From assembly GCA_021029095.1 (NCBI GenBank), contig JAJOHG010000001.1, positions 2,356,001 to 2,420,000 of the forward strand: a stretch of 64,000 nucleotides of DNA, given 5' to 3'. This document shows positions 1-11,931 of this stretch, one piece after another. The first letter of the stretch is position 1. Each line of letters opens with the position of its first letter. The notes below the pieces were generated by a model, which did no database searches, was not told where the DNA came from, and was given only the letters and a program-made list of their open reading frames with translations. Both the position numbers and the translations under genes were made by a program. Source of the DNA: Phellopilus nigrolimitatus (Eukaryota > Basidiomycota > Agaricomycetes > Hymenochaetales > Hymenochaetaceae).

Positions 1-2
1 TC

Positions 3-2844
3 TACGGCCCGAACCCGTCCAAGGTCGACTCGCTGGTGTTCACGCTGAAGCACCCGCACCTGCACGCACACAACGAGGTCCCCGCGCTCTCCGACCTCAG
101 GCTCTTTAGCGCCGGCGGCGGGAGCGAACTCGTCGAGTGGGACCTCGCGCACGGCACTGTCCTCGTGAGCCCCAGCGATCTTATTCCACCTGGCTGATGT
201 CGCTGAACATGAAAATTATCGCAGCGCACGCTCAACTCGCAGGGCGGCGCGATATGGAGCATGGCCGCGAATCCCGCGAGCACGGCGCTTGCGCTCGGGT
301 GCGAGGACGGGTGCGTGCGCATACTCGACCTCGCAGGCGGCGAACTCGCGCACGCCCGTCGCTTCGACCGCGTCAAGAGCCGCCTCCTCAGCATCGCATG
401 GGGCCCGCCTGCTCCGCCTGTGGTCTCACAAAAAAAGGAGAAGACAGGGAGCGAAAGTAGCGACGACGACGACGACGACGATGACGATGACGAGTGGACG
501 GACTCGTGGCTCGTGACGGGCGGGTCGGACAGCAGTTTGCGGAAGTGGGACGCGAAGACGGGTCGCGCGCTGGACAGGATGACCATGGACAAAGCGCGCG
601 GCGAGCGTACGCTCGTCTGGGCCGTCGGCATTCTGGCGTGGGTGCTTCTTTAACTCTTGCTCCAAATTTATATTAAGTTGTTTATATGTAGCGATGGCAC
701 TATCATCTCGGGTGACTCGTTGGGCATCGTGAAGTTCTGGGACTCGCGGACATGCACGCAGCTTCACAGCTTCCAGGCTCACGGCGCCGACATCCTCTGT
801 CTGGCCATTGGACCTGTACGCTCGTACATTTTTTTTCTCATCCCGATTTCCATACTTATCTTTACCTCTCCAGGACGGAGGCTCGGTGTTCACATCCGGC
901 GTAGACCAGAAAATCTGCCTCTTCACACACGTCAGGTTCTCCGACCCAGACAAAACAGCGAAAAAGTCCCTCCGGCCGACCTCCCGCTGGGTGCAGTCCA
1001 CGTCCAAGCGCATGCACTCACACGACGTCCGCGCGCTCGCCATCTGGCCGCCCTACCTCCCCATCAGCAGCACCGCCCTCCGCCCGTCCTCGTCCCCTCT
1101 CGCCAGCCCATTCGCGGGCATCGCGCCCATCCTCGCCTCAGGCGGCCTCGACGCGTCGCTCGTGCTCGCGCCGTGCGCGCCCGCCTCTGCCTCCGCGCAG
1201 CGCGCGCTCAATCCGCTCGCGACGAGCGCGGTCGCGACATTCGAGGACGCGTACCACCGCCGCCTCACGTACCCGACCGGCCTCGCGCCCGCCGTCTCCG
1301 TCGCGCGCTCCGCGCGCCTCGTCGTGTGTGCGCGCGACACGGGCGTCAGCGTCTGGCGCATCACGGGCCGTGCGCGCGTGCCGAGCGCGCTCGAGGTGGA
1401 CCTGCTTGCGGCAGAGGCGATGGACGTTGACGGTGGTGATGACGCAGCGGGGCCAGAGAGAGAGGAGGTGCCTAAAGACGTGAACGCCGAGGAGTGCGGG
1501 TACGAAAAACTGCTCGACATGGAGCTCGACACGACGACGAACGTGTGCGCGAGCGCGATATCAGACGACGGGAGGTGGCTCGCGGTGTCCGACGTGTACG
1601 AAGTGAAGCTCTTCGAGCTCCTCCCGGACTCCACCGACGATGCAGCAGGGACAGGGTCGGGGACGGGCCTGCACCCGCGGCGCGTGAAAACGCTCATGGC
1701 CGCCCTCGCGGCGCACGCGCCGCGCGGGGTGCCGCCGGAGGGCGCGTCCGCGCTCGGCTTCGCGCCGGACTCCGGGCGCCTGGTGCTCGCGGGCGCGCAG
1801 AGCGCGCGCGTGCTCGTCGTGGACCTCGCGGCGCGCACGGAGCACGGGCGCCCCGCCCCGCGCGTGCTGCGGGCGTTCGCGCACCATGCGCGGCGCGGGG
1901 CGCGGGGGCGTGTGGTGAAGCGGATGCCCGCGCGCGGCGCGGATCCAGCGGAGGACGGGGAGGAGGCGCAAGAAGGGGAAGAAGGCGCGGAAGACGCAGA
2001 GGAAGAAGGCGGGAGGGCTGCAGAAAGCTCAGCGAGCGACGAGGAGGATGAGGACGACGACGAGGCGCTGCACGCGCTCGTCACGCGCCTCGCGTTCAGT
2101 CCCGACGGCCAGTGGCTCGCGACGACAGACGATCGCTGCCGGACGCACGTCTTCAACCTGGACGCCGTGCAGGTATCGTCCCCCTTCCTCTCGTTTCGTC
2201 TAATACCGAAGCCGTACTGACGCGAACGAACGCAGCACCACACCGCGCTGCCCACGTCGCCCGCGCCCGTCGCCGCGCTCGCATTCTCGCCGCCCACCTC
2301 CACTCCGGGCGGGGGCAGTGACGGCGGAGCGGCACTCCTGCTGCTCGCGCACGCCGACGCGACGCTCGCGGTGTTCGACGTCGAGGCGCGGCGTTTCCCC
2401 GCGTGGGCCGCGCCCCTCGCGGCGCGCGGTGTGCTGCCGCGCCGCTGGACGGGCCTGCATGACGGCGTGCTCGGCGTCGCATTCGAGCCCCCCGCTACGT
2501 CGCCCGCAGCGCCCGCAGGCGGCGGGCGCGCGGCGCTGTTCTGGGGCGCGACGTGGCTCTGCCGTGTTGCGCTTGACGCGCCGGCGGGGTGGGGCGGGTT
2601 CGTGAAGAAAAAGCGGCGGCGGGACGCCGCCGCAGCCGTACCCTCTCTCCCCGGCTCCGGTTCTCAAAACGCCGACGCGGCGGGCGCGGAGGCGGAAACG
2701 AACTTCCAGCTCGTGACGCGCTACCGGCTGGTGCTGCGCGCGGACTTTCTGGGGCCGGGCGAGCTGCTCGTCGTGGAGCGGCCGCTCGTGGACGTGCTGC
2801 GCGGGCTGCCGCCGGCGTTCTTCAAGCCGCGGTACGGGTCGTAA
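3..2844 (+). CDS. UTP4: UTP4/Cirhin, U3 snoRNP WD40 protein (5' truncated)
   Basis: WD40-repeat protein of the t-UTP/UTP-A subcomplex of the nucleolar small-subunit processome, needed for pre-18S rRNA processing. The gene enters from the left edge, so the start is missing. Exons 3-164, 243-637, 692-815, 874-2172 and 2236-2844 join in phase and give about 862 residues. Support is the run of WD-type blades (WSMAANP, LVTGGSDSSLRKWD, IISGDSLGIVKFWD) and the UTP4-typical block VDQKICLFTH followed by HSHDVRALAI. An Asp/Glu-rich loop near 450-490 and another near 1930-2060 are acidic insertions. It converges with the next gene. Family assignment is good; exon borders are inferred from GT/AG and frame. 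Confidence 0.87.
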
Positions 2845-3287
2845 ATGGAGCTGCGGTAAAAGTAACTTAGCATCGTGTTTTTGGTTGGCAGTTTCTCTCT
2901 TGTTTATCACGTCGTCTATTTCTACTTTTTTTTTCCATAAAATTTCTTCCGTGTATGATTGAATGTCTGGACAGAGAACGACCACAAGGCCCAAACGTGA
3001 GAAGGAAGAAAAAGAGAAAGTAGAGATAAGGAAAAGGAAATGAAGCAAAAGCGCCTGTGTTACGAGGAAATGATGCTAAGGATACAGTTACGGGCTGGAA
3101 CGTGAAGGGAGCAAGTTATAAAGCTATACACCATAAGGCAAAATATGAAGACGCTATGCTTGATGTGCCGTTTTATACCATGGGGAGTGCAGTTGGGTGT
3201 TTCGTCTAGGGTCGTTTGTGATGCGGGGTGGAATCTATGATCAAGATGGCAGTCCTTTGAAGCAGAACAAAAAAGAGGCTTTTTTTT
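2845..3287. other. intergenic, convergent 3' ends
   Basis: 443 bases between two genes that face each other. AT-richer than the flanking coding sequence and probably made up of the two 3' UTRs. No ORF or RNA gene seen. Confidence 0.6.
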
Positions 3288-4153
3288 TCACCCGACGGTG
3301 TCGCGCATGCTGTCCTCGTCGCGCTCCCTGCTGTTCCCGCGCGCGTTGAGCAGCGAGAGGTAGAGGTTCCAGAAGATGCCCGCGGAGGACTGGAACGGCA
3401 CGCGGTACGCGAGCGGCATGTAGCGGAAGTTGACGACCTGCGCGAGCGGCCACACCTGCCAGTTCGCGCGCAGCGCGTCGGGGAACAGGTCCGCGAACTT
3501 GCGCCGGATGTGCCGCGCGCCGCGCCCCTCCATCGCGCCCATCGCGCCGAGGAACGCCGCGAGCCCGAGCGGCGCGGCGAGCAGCTGGTCCGCGGCGACG
3601 CGCTGCGCGACGGCGAGTCCGCGCGGGGGCGCGCGCCCGATGGGCACTCCGACGGGTGCCGCGCCGGGCAAGCCGGGGCGCCCGATGCGCACGCCCGCGG
3701 CGAGCGGCGAGAAGGCGCCCGGCCCGACGGTTGTGGGCGCGAGCGCGCGCAGCGGGAAGCGGTGCTCGAGGAACTTGTTCCAGCGGCCGATGAGCGGGCC
3801 TGTCGCGCGGCGGGGGCGTGTCAGAGCGTGCACGGAGAGAGAGAGAGAGGAGGAAGGATGTGGCGAGGCGGAGAGACGACGCACCCATCGCGAAGCCGAA
3901 GGTGAAGAAGCGCAGGGTGCGCTGGGGGTCGTAGCGGCGGGCGTCCTCGTGCTCGCTCGGGGTGCTCGTCTGCAAGCATCGTTAGCCAGTCACTGAGAGT
4001 TTAGGGAACAGCGTCACGGACGAGGATCTGGGCGCCCTGTGCGACGGCGTCGCCGACGGCGCTGAGGGCGCCGTTGGTGAGGGCGAGGGTGGTGTACGGG
4101 CGGGCGTCGAAGCTCTGCTGGTAGGCGCGGGCGGCGAGGGCGATGGAGGCCAT
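3288..4153 (-). CDS. Mpv17/PMP22-family membrane protein
   Basis: Small multi-span inner-mitochondrial or peroxisomal membrane protein of the Mpv17/PMP22/Sym1 family. Exons on the minus strand are 4153-4010, 3969-3885 and 3799-3288, giving about 246 residues. The N-terminus has the family sequence ARAYQQSFDARPYTTLALTN with GDAVAQ; the middle exon has YDPQRTLRFFTFGFAMGPLIGRW across the splice; the C-terminal half has VAADQ, ANWQVWPLAQVVNFRYMPL and WNLYLSLL, which are the signature Mpv17 motifs. The first donor (GTTCCC) is weak but is the only one that keeps frame. Whether it is mitochondrial Sym1 or a peroxisomal paralogue cannot be told from sequence. Confidence 0.85.
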
Positions 4154-5542
4154 GAGGGGAGACGACAGGGCGGGCGAGTGGCGGGCGCGGCGGGGCGCTG
4201 TCTGTGTCTGTGACTTACATGGAGGGGCCGCTCCAGCACAGTGGAGAAAAGACGTCGTCGACGCGCCAACGCTGACGGTGCGGCTCGCCTCTTCTGGACT
4301 GTGGGAATCGTGCTGTAAGCAGCACGGGCGCTCCGCATCAGGCGCCGCTGCTTCCAGCACTTTCTAAGAAGGAACGTCAGTGGGGCCCGTTTATTCAGCC
4401 GACGTGACGATCCCCCACTCGCGTGGACTCACCTGGACTCACTTGCGCGTCTTTATTCTGTCGGCTTCAAGCGAGTCCACACGAGAGTACTACTTATGTA
4501 ACATCGACTCCCAGTGTTCGTAGGCAGTCCTGCCTGATTTCATTCTCGCGCTAGCATGTACATCATCCGCTGGAGGAGACGTCCCGGCCCTGCCTCCGAG
4601 TACATCACGCCGTCTTTCCTTTTTTTTTTCTCCCAGATGCCATCCCTCCGCCTATCGCCGCCAAGCAGCGCTGACAAAGATCGACACGACGCCCTGCTGC
4701 GCAAAACGCAAACGCACACGCGGGCGCACGCAGCTTCGGATCTACGCACAGCATTCAATTTGATCGAAAAAAAAAAAAAAAAAAATCACATTGCATCGAC
4801 CCGCCCAGCTTGCGGCGCGGGCTCAGCCTGGTCTGCGATGCGAAGAAGCATGCATGGCGTGGCGTGGCGTGGCATGACATGATAAAATGGAACGGAGGGG
4901 ACGAGACGACAGGCGGCTCAGTGTGCTTGAACAAGCCGGACGGCCGCTCGCGCTCTCTCGCACCCACACGCCAGCCGACCGACTGCGCACTGCGCACTGC
5001 GCCCGGCGCCCCGCGACCCCCAAAAAAGCTTCGCGCACGTATTACTGTATTGCAGATGCACACACGCCCTTGCTACATACGGGACACAAAGCCGCACACA
5101 AAGCCGCCGCCGCCGCCTTCGCGGCGCGACTCCGCAAATAGTTGGTAGTGTACTGTATATATGCACCGTACACGAGAAGGCAGAAGGCAGAAGGCAGAAG
5201 CGTGCAGAAGCGCCCGCGGCGTGGAAAGAAAGCACCCAAAAACGAACGGCACAGCGCGGGGGAGGGAAAATTTGTAGGTATAAGATTAGACGTGGACTGC
5301 AGAGCGGGGGAGCGGAGTCGTACAGGCGCGGGAAAAGCGTACATGTACAGAGGGGTGCGTAAAGACGTCCGAGTCGAGCGGGGGAAGGGGAGGGGCGTGT
5401 GGGGCGTCGGGCGCCCGGGGTACATGTACTACATACATCTTCGAAAAAACCCACAGTAAAGGTCAGGTCAGCACCGTGTGGAGCGGAAACGCGCGCCGCG
5501 GCACTCACGAGCTATACAGAGGGGGGAAATTCTAGGGCGCGA
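4154..5542. other. intergenic, low-complexity tracts
   Basis: About 1.4 kb without a supported gene. It holds a run of 19 A at 4767-4785, short GGCGT/GGCAT tandems near 4855-4880, an AGAAGGC tandem near 5176-5205, and two copies of the palindrome GTACATGTAC (5339-5348, 5420-5429). Several open frames overlap on both strands but none has a domain or plausible splice structure. Confidence 0.5.
4767..4785 (+). repeat. poly(A) tract, 19 nt
   Basis: Uninterrupted run of 19 A. It could be a mononucleotide microsatellite or the scar of a retroposed insertion; no flanking duplication was recognised. Confidence 0.85.
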
Positions 5543-5737
5543 TCACCAGTCGGCGTTCAGCGGCGCGCGGCGCCAGTCGGCGTTCAGAGGGTCGGCCTCG
5601 CGCCGCCAGTCGGCGTTGAGCGGTGCGGGGGCGGCGGCGCGCCGCCAGACAGCGTTGGGCACGGGGGCGGGGAGGGGCGCGGCGGCGGCGCACGCGAGGA
5701 GGGCGGCGAGGGCGAGGACGAAGGAGGCGGCGCGCAT
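5543..5737 (-). CDS. secreted Kex2/DPAP-type repeat peptide precursor (LNADW)
   Basis: 64-residue intronless ORF. Residues 1-20 are a textbook signal peptide (MRAASFVLALAALLACAAAA). The rest is APLPAPVP-NAVW-RR, AAAPAP-LNADW-RR, EADP-LNADW-RR, AP-LNADW-stop. RR is a Kex2-type dibasic site. Every spacer before a repeat resolves completely into X-A or X-P dipeptides (AP LP AP VP; AA AP AP; EA DP; AP), which is what Ste13-like dipeptidyl aminopeptidases remove. The last copy ends on the stop codon straight after Trp. Predicted products are three LNADW and one NAVW peptide. This is the architecture of fungal Kex2-processed repeat proteins and of ascomycete alpha-factor; function here is inference. 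A RiPP precursor is possible, but no UstY (DUF3328)-like gene is in the window. The sole ATG precedes the signal peptide. Confidence 0.77.
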   Translation of the reverse strand: MRAASFVLALAALLACAAAAPLPAPVPNAVWRRAAAPAPLNADWRREADPLNADWRRAPLNADW

Positions 5738-5940
5738 GGTTACGAACTCAAAGGGTCTGGAAAGCGAGCAGACAGGTTAGCACTGGAGAGCGCGCACGAA
5801 CGCGTCGGGGCACGCACTGGGCGGGGGAAAGAAAATACAGCAGGACCGGCGTCAACGGCGGCGGGAAGGGGCTTGGACTCGGAGGGGGGCTGAGGGGCTT
5901 TTGCGGTGTGTGGATTGAGTGTGGGCGCCCTCATGTGCGG

Positions 5941-5950
5941 GATAATATAG
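5941..5950 (-). promoter_or_regulatory. TATA-like box of the LNADW precursor gene
   Basis: Minus strand reads CTATATTATC here, about 205 bp upstream of the start codon. Between them, GTGCTAAC followed by a pyrimidine stretch and CAG near 5761-5787 looks like a branch site plus acceptor, so the 5' UTR may contain an intron with a GTGCGT donor near 5820. Inferred from sequence only. Confidence 0.4.
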
Positions 5951-8041
5951 GGTTCGGCACGGGCGGCGTGCCTGGCCAAACTCAATCTCTGTCCTGAGTC
6001 GAGCCCGCGCGTGCCTGGAACTTGAAGAAGCCCCCTTCCTGTGCCGTGCGCGTGCCGAGATCGATCAGGCACGCACTCCGTCCCGTGGGACCTGCTCCCC
6101 CAATTGGCTTCGCGGCTTGCCTTTGCAATTTTCGGAAGGTCATTCTCAATATTATATAAGTAATAATGGAATGCATCGACTTTTCAAAGAGGGAAGGGGA
6201 AAAAAAGAAATGAAAAAAATAACAGAAACGAATCAGAGACTGGCCAATTAGGCTCGATGCAGCCGTGAGCCTGAACGGCAGAAGTCTGTCGAACGCTGCC
6301 TCAGAGCACCAGGGCCGATCGCAGCCTCCTTCCTACACGTCCCAGACGTCCATCGTGTACATGCCGAACGCCCTTCTCATCCCTTTTTCAATAGCACTAT
6401 ACTCATCATGAAACGCTTCTCGCCGACTTCCTGCCATGCCGTTCTCTCTCCGCGGCCAGTGCCTCAAAAGCACCGACGCGGCCTTTGGCGCTCGCCATGC
6501 GCGCAAATGCAAATCCCTGTTAACCGTCGCAAGCGGTGATGCAGCGCCTCTGTAGGGGGGCCATTACGTCGTATTAGTAAAAAAGCGCGCCGCCGATACA
6601 TCGTAACTGAACGGTTTATATACAAAGTCAAACAAACGCGGCGCGTGCGAAGGACGCGAATGCGCGAAAAACGTGCACTCTCCCAGCGGTCCGGCGTGTA
6701 CATGTACACCCCCGTTCATTTTTAATGAACATCGAACGAACGAACCCGCGCGGAGCCCTCCCTTCTCGGCCCACGCACCCCACGCAGGCCCCCCGTCTCC
6801 ACGGCGAGCAGGGCCCGCAGGGCCGCCGCCCGCCGCGCGGGGTCGCGCGTGCGAGGCCTGTTTTCCGCGCAGCGTGCAGGGCCAACAGGGGCCGTCTCCG
6901 ACTACGGATCCCGAGGATGTGCGTGTGCGGGATGCCTCCAGCTGGCGCGCGGGCACGGAGGCAGGGGCTCCTTCCGGTGCCGAGGGGCATGCTTCGGGAC
7001 GCGCGGAAGCGCGGAACCTGCGGTGTGTCTTGGGACGACGCAACAAAAAGCGGAAGCGAATCTCTTGCATCTCGGCATTGAAATACGGCGCTTCCGCGAG
7101 CCGCTCACACTTAGGAGACCGCGCTCGGTGCGGTTGACCGGTCCTTTCAGGCGCATATAGCTTCCTGGGTGCGCAGGAAGCAGGAGATGGAGTCTGCGCG
7201 CACGGTAGCCTGCTCTAGCCGCGAGCAGGCCGTCTGAGAGGATATATTCGAGGGGGAGGGAGGTAAGGGCCCGTCCTCGGTTTCCTACAGAAAGAAAAAA
7301 AAATAAACGGAATAAATATGTGCCAACGCCCCCGTACCGCTTCAACGCCGCTGTGCCTCCGCGTATGCCCGTGACGCTCTCACAGAAGGAAGACTCAGCC
7401 CCCCGGGCTTATTTGTCTCCTGCACGACCAAATCTTAAAATCGAACGCAATGTAGCAGCGAGGGGACGACGTCCGTTGCTGGCGCGGATCCCCCGGTATG
7501 CTAGCTGGTCCCCAAAATGGGCGCATTTGTGTTGGTATCTGCAGAGGACAGTATGTTGAGACTTGACAAAAGATGACCGAGCAGAGTCGGCGCTATGGAG
7601 GAGATCGCGCCTGCGCGGACGCAGTCGCCGTCCTCCGCGCACTGCATCCTCTTGAAATAGAGCTGCTCTCTATCTCGGGCGCTAATCCAGATTGCACACA
7701 GCTCCTGACATACACAGCCCCGGGAACGCGGCTGGGAAAGGGCCCGGGCGGAAGGCGGCATAAGCTAGCGAGCAATATGTGGCGCTAGAGCGACGTAAGT
7801 AGAGCACCAGACAGGGGGGCAGAAACAGGCTGATCCGGAGAGTTCTTGAGATGGACAGATGGAAGGAAGATAGCCAGCGCCGCGACTGCGCCAAAGAACT
7901 GACAAGGTTTTGTGAAAACGCTGCAAGCATGCCGGAGCGGCGTAGAGAGGCTTCGCCAGGTCCAATGCTGCGAAGGCATGCAAGTTGCAGGGGAACCGAG
8001 CCTTGCTTCCGGGCTGCACGCATTACTTGAAGCCTGAGCAA

Positions 8042-8287
8042 TTATGAAGACGCTGGTGCAATAGCCTTGATACCCGTTGCCCCGTTCCAGGCTGAAGATG
8101 ATCGTGTTCGCGCAGTCGTGATAGCGCAGTCGTGATACTCCTCATCGCTAAATAACTCGAGAAGGAGTTCTTCGAGAGCCTCTTTTTTGAGCGCATCGAC
8201 AGCTTCTTCGCAGAAGTCTTCATACGAGTGGTAATATCGAGACAGAGGATTCTTTAGAGTCGTCGGCTCATCCAGAGCCGTCGACAT
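8042..8287 (-). CDS. short hypothetical ORF, possible element fragment
   Basis: 81-residue open frame with an acidic helical stretch (EALEELLLELFSDEEYHD). No signal peptide and no recognised domain. The stretch coding LELFSDEE lies in a roughly 45-bp sequence repeated near 14621-14672 and partly at 14731-14757, where the frame is not preserved. It may be the degraded 5' end of a transposon gene rather than an expressed host gene. Confidence 0.25.
   Translation of the reverse strand: MSTALDEPTTLKNPLSRYYHSYEDFCEEAVDALKKEALEELLLELFSDEEYHDCAITTARTRSSSAWNGATGIKAIAPASS
8111..8138 (+). repeat. 14-bp tandem duplication
   Basis: CGCAGTCGTGATA repeated twice in direct succession (about 14 bp per unit, last base differing) inside the short ORF. 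Confidence 0.7.
8135..8182 (-). repeat. dispersed repeat, copy 1
   Basis: On the minus strand it contains CGAGTTATTTAGCGATGAGG flanked by an AGAACTCCT-like segment. It aligns with 14621-14672 (opposite orientation in the window) at roughly 80 percent identity by eye. Confidence 0.6.
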
Positions 8288-11200
8288 GCCTCCGACCTGC
8301 TCTCCTAAAACGCTCCGAAGAATTCAGCCAAGTTGGGCGTCTGTCGAACGCCAAGCTTTCCAACTCCGGAAGCCTGGTTCGGATTTGCTCTTTCTCTAAT
8401 GAGAGAGCTGAGGAGCTCACCTCAGCACACCACATCTCTATTCCAGTCTACTACTTGAGCAAAAGAATCTTCGCCTTTGAGATACTTGATGAGAGTTTCA
8501 TGAAATCGAAGAACCCCCGTCGATGCAGAAATCAGTCTTGCCGTGAGCTGAGACTTGTTCTCGCCACTTCGAAAAAAAAATTCAACTTAGGGCACTCAAG
8601 CAAGCTCTCCCACGAGACAACTGCTTTTGCAAGTGAATGTCCTTCATTAAGCTGCATTGGTCGCTGCGCTGAAGTTTGGAATGTCTGCCATGAAAGCTAG
8701 AGGGAACGGATAGCCTGGACTCCGCAAAGTACGCCGAGACTTCAGCCGTCATTATGAGCTCCTGCTCTGAGAACTAGATTTTTTGTTTACACCTTTGGTT
8801 TGTGTGTAGATTATCAACGGCTAGAAAACATCGGAGGGAGGAGCCCCCAACCCGTTCGTTGTACATGTACACCAGATGCACCGTCTGCAAGAAGAGGTGT
8901 ACAGTTGGTATAAAGCCTCCAGCCTTCCAGCCTGTCCTTACATCATTTCCGGAGCCCCGAAGACATACAGCATATCGCCGCATCGCCGTTATAATGAAAA
9001 AAGAAAACACGAAAAACAGTCCGCCAAAGGGCCCGTATTTCGCCCGGATCGGATTAGCGACCACTGGCGCCGAGCGCCGGGCGCAGGCGGTGCGTGCATC
9101 AGCGCTGCAAGGTACCGTCGCACCAAGGTCCGAGCCGGAGGATGGTGATGAGCGAGCAAGTGACCGCAGTTAAGCCGTAGCCCGAGTCGGGGGTGGCGCG
9201 CTGTCCCACAACAACCTACACTTACGTATGTCGGGTCCAGCCACATATTTCTACGCGATATTTTTAGATCGGCAAAGCCGTTATTAGCTCATTCAAGACG
9301 AGCGAGCGTTCAATAGCACAATCTACACCTATAATACATATGTATACATGAGCAGTCCGTACTTCCAGACGGAGCCATGGCGCAGTGTCCATGCTGGGCT
9401 ATAAATAGTGTTCGTGCTACGGCGGCTCTTGAATATCGAATACGTAGTTGTCGAATTCAGGCTAGGCGTGTATCCATGTATTCAGGGGCAGCTATTTGGG
9501 GCTTGGTTATCGATGGGTGCTGAAAACATGCGTGTACGTTAGCAGATAGCTTGAACCCGACTATAGACAATAAAAAGTCACCTGTTGGCGATCTTTAGTT
9601 GGGTTGATAAGTGTCGGTATCGAGCACCGTCTGCTGAATAGTCATGGAGGCAGTTGACGTGGAGATGATGATAAGTGGTGAGATTGGGGGAGGAGCGGGT
9701 GGAGAGAGGAAGGACGTATGTGCATATTTAGCAAACGTTAGCCTCAACTCGGCTCAAGTAAACGTCCCGCGAAGGGGGTTCGCGAAGCGGCTAGGACTGG
9801 GAGCGCGCGATAACATAGCGAGAACAATTGGAGTTGGAATGCCGAGCCTCCGTCCCGGCCGGGCTGCGCTAATGCTGGCCATATCGTACATGTACATCGT
9901 ACATGTATTTTCGTCCAAATGCACCAGGATGCCGACGCGCTGATGCGTTCGTGAGATCCCAAATATTCCGCGAGATCTCGCCGCGCTGTATGCACCGGCC
10001 ATCGAGAAGGACACAGCCATTCTTATTATCAAGTCCTCTCAACCGCCCGGTCCGCTGACACGCGGGCCCTCCCCAATCTGTCGATATGCCTTCTAAAAAA
10101 AGCAAGATCCGTCGGCATTACAGCAGAGCCCTGTCGATGTCGATCACCCAGGCCGGCCGCTCCGGGGGGGAGGGGGTGGACGGCGCCGGCACGCTCGATT
10201 CTAATTTCTCGGCGCACAGAGTTCAAACCCAGCCCACCCGCTGTCTGCAGTCACGATGCGCGTGTGCGATGTGGAGTATCAAGGAACCAAGCAGTCGAGG
10301 GAAAGGAAGGGAAGGGAAGGCGCGAAAGCGCACGCTTTTTCATTAAAAAAAAAGACAGCGCATTTCGTCATGAGTAACTGCCACCGCGCGCTGGCCGAAG
10401 CCGCTGTTGCACGCCGCGCGCTCGCCCGCGACACGTAAACGTAAACGCAGACGTTCCTTGCCAGCTAGCGCCGGCCGCGGGCTTCCGCAGCACACACCGG
10501 ACACGCGGCGGCGGCGGGCTCGGAGGCCGCAGGGCTGCGGACATCAGCGGGGGAGAGCGTTTGGACGATACAGAGGAGCCGCCTCGGCGGATGGCGAACA
10601 GAACAGCAACGGACTAGCCGTCCGACCGGAATCGAAACGGAAATGCATGCACTCGATGCAACCGGCCATCATCGTGCGCGGCTTTCTCGGGGTAGAGCTG
10701 GACGTTGCGCCCGTACTGAAGCGGAAGGCGAGCTATGCACTCTTCAACCGCCCTGATCAATTGACCGTGTCGCATTGCGGAAAAAATGGCGAAGACGAAT
10801 GCAACAACGTGTACTTGCTATGTTCGCTGGTTCGAGCTTGGAGAATGAAAGTAATGTCCGCAGAGTCTCCAAGAGTCTGTCCAACAATCTAAATATAGAG
10901 GGGCCGATTGCAGGTGTCGATCACGTCACAGACGCTATCAGCCTTAGCCACATCTGGCTCACTCCGACGTCTTGGAACGTCGGTGTGCCAGCTTGGCGCC
11001 CCATTGACAACACAGGCAGCTCACTCACCAAGCCTTTCTAGGTGTGCATATGCCTCCCATCAGAGACCAATCACGTCGAGCCAGACAGACACCTGTCAGT
11101 TATTTATTATCTCGGTGTGAACTGCACAGTCGGCCGATATGGGCCGTGCTAACAATTGCGGACGGGAAAAGTACACAGAAGCCCGGCGGTCCAAATCCGA

Positions 11201-11931
11201 GGAATGGGCTTGGGGTCCTTTTCTTGGAGGGAATTTCATTGAGAAATGCATTGACGAGTACACTGGACGTGAGGAGGTGCGGAATCACAAGAAGAAAGAG
11301 CTAGGTTCGGAAACAATTCTTATAGCCATTCGTGTATGAATGGCTTGAGGCGTATAATGTGCAGCAACATCGGAAAAACTCGGCTCGGAAGTAGAAGTGG
11401 AAGCGGAAGAATCGGACAGCAGCAAATAGCGTAAGGAGCGTGAGGGTCGATTGACCGCAGGCAAGAAGAAAGAAATCGGTGGAAAGCAGAGGTCGTTGAG
11501 AGGGGGGAGGGTGAGAATTTCGACAGATGAAGTACGAGTGCCGAACGATCTTTTGTAATGGGAGGGAGGAAAATGCGAGGAATGCAGCGCAAGAGACCAA
11601 AAGAAGTAGATGATACAGGCGAGAACCCATTGCGCAAGTATGACAGGCACAAGACACTAGGAGGGAATAAGTCGGAGAAACGTGGAATACGAGAAAATAA
11701 TGACGACGAGCAGGAGGAGCGAGAGAACGGCAATACACCAGCAGTGAGGATAAAAAGTACAACCTAGAAACAGGAAGAGGCGAACGATCAGCGAAGAACT
11801 TTAAGTACACGACAATACATCCTGCCGAATTTGAAGGGAAAGGGAAAAAGTACGTACACACACAAAACCCAACTAATCCACATACACGAAATCCCAGAGA
11901 ATGACGATTAATCCACCGAATATGCGAGACC

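Larger units (their letters stand above)
5339..9908. repeat. cluster of GTACATGTAC palindromes
   Basis: The perfect 10-bp palindrome GTACATGTAC occurs at 5339-5348, 5420-5429, 6698-6707, 8861-8870 and 9886-9895, with a 9-bp partial copy at 9899-9907. I found no further perfect copy elsewhere when reading the window. About 0.06 copies would be expected by chance in 64 kb of random sequence. Flanks often extend it to TGTACATGTACA. It may be a transcription-factor site or a remnant of a dispersed element. Confidence 0.6.
5951..11931. other. gene-poor interval between the two peptide genes
   Basis: About 6 kb with no supported gene apart from one short uncertain ORF at 8042-8287. Open frames are short and scattered on both strands. 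It holds three of the GTACATGTAC palindromes, a 14-bp tandem at 8111-8138, and a copy of a dispersed repeat at 8135-8182. The last 650 bases (11285-11931) are pyrimidine-rich on the minus strand and probably include the 3' UTR of the next peptide gene. Confidence 0.5.

Noticed and set aside
5543..5737. Interpretation as a dikaritin/ustiloxin-type RiPP precursor
   Set aside because: Kex2-type repeats fit, but no UstY (DUF3328)-like oxidase or tyrosinase-like gene is in the window, and X-A/X-P spacers point to DPAP trimming. Not excluded if the enzymes are encoded elsewhere.
5399..5893. Overlapping plus-strand open frames across the LNADW gene
   Set aside because: They are antisense shadows of a GC-rich repeat region, with no signal peptide and repetitive Gly/Arg composition.
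10407..10892. 161-codon open frame with Arg-rich start
   Set aside because: No domain, biased composition, and overlapping open frames in another register; not supported as a gene.
11301..11861. Long minus-strand open frame rich in Phe, Ser and Leu
   Set aside because: Composition follows a pyrimidine-rich tract downstream of the peptide gene, most likely its 3' UTR; no domain or start context.
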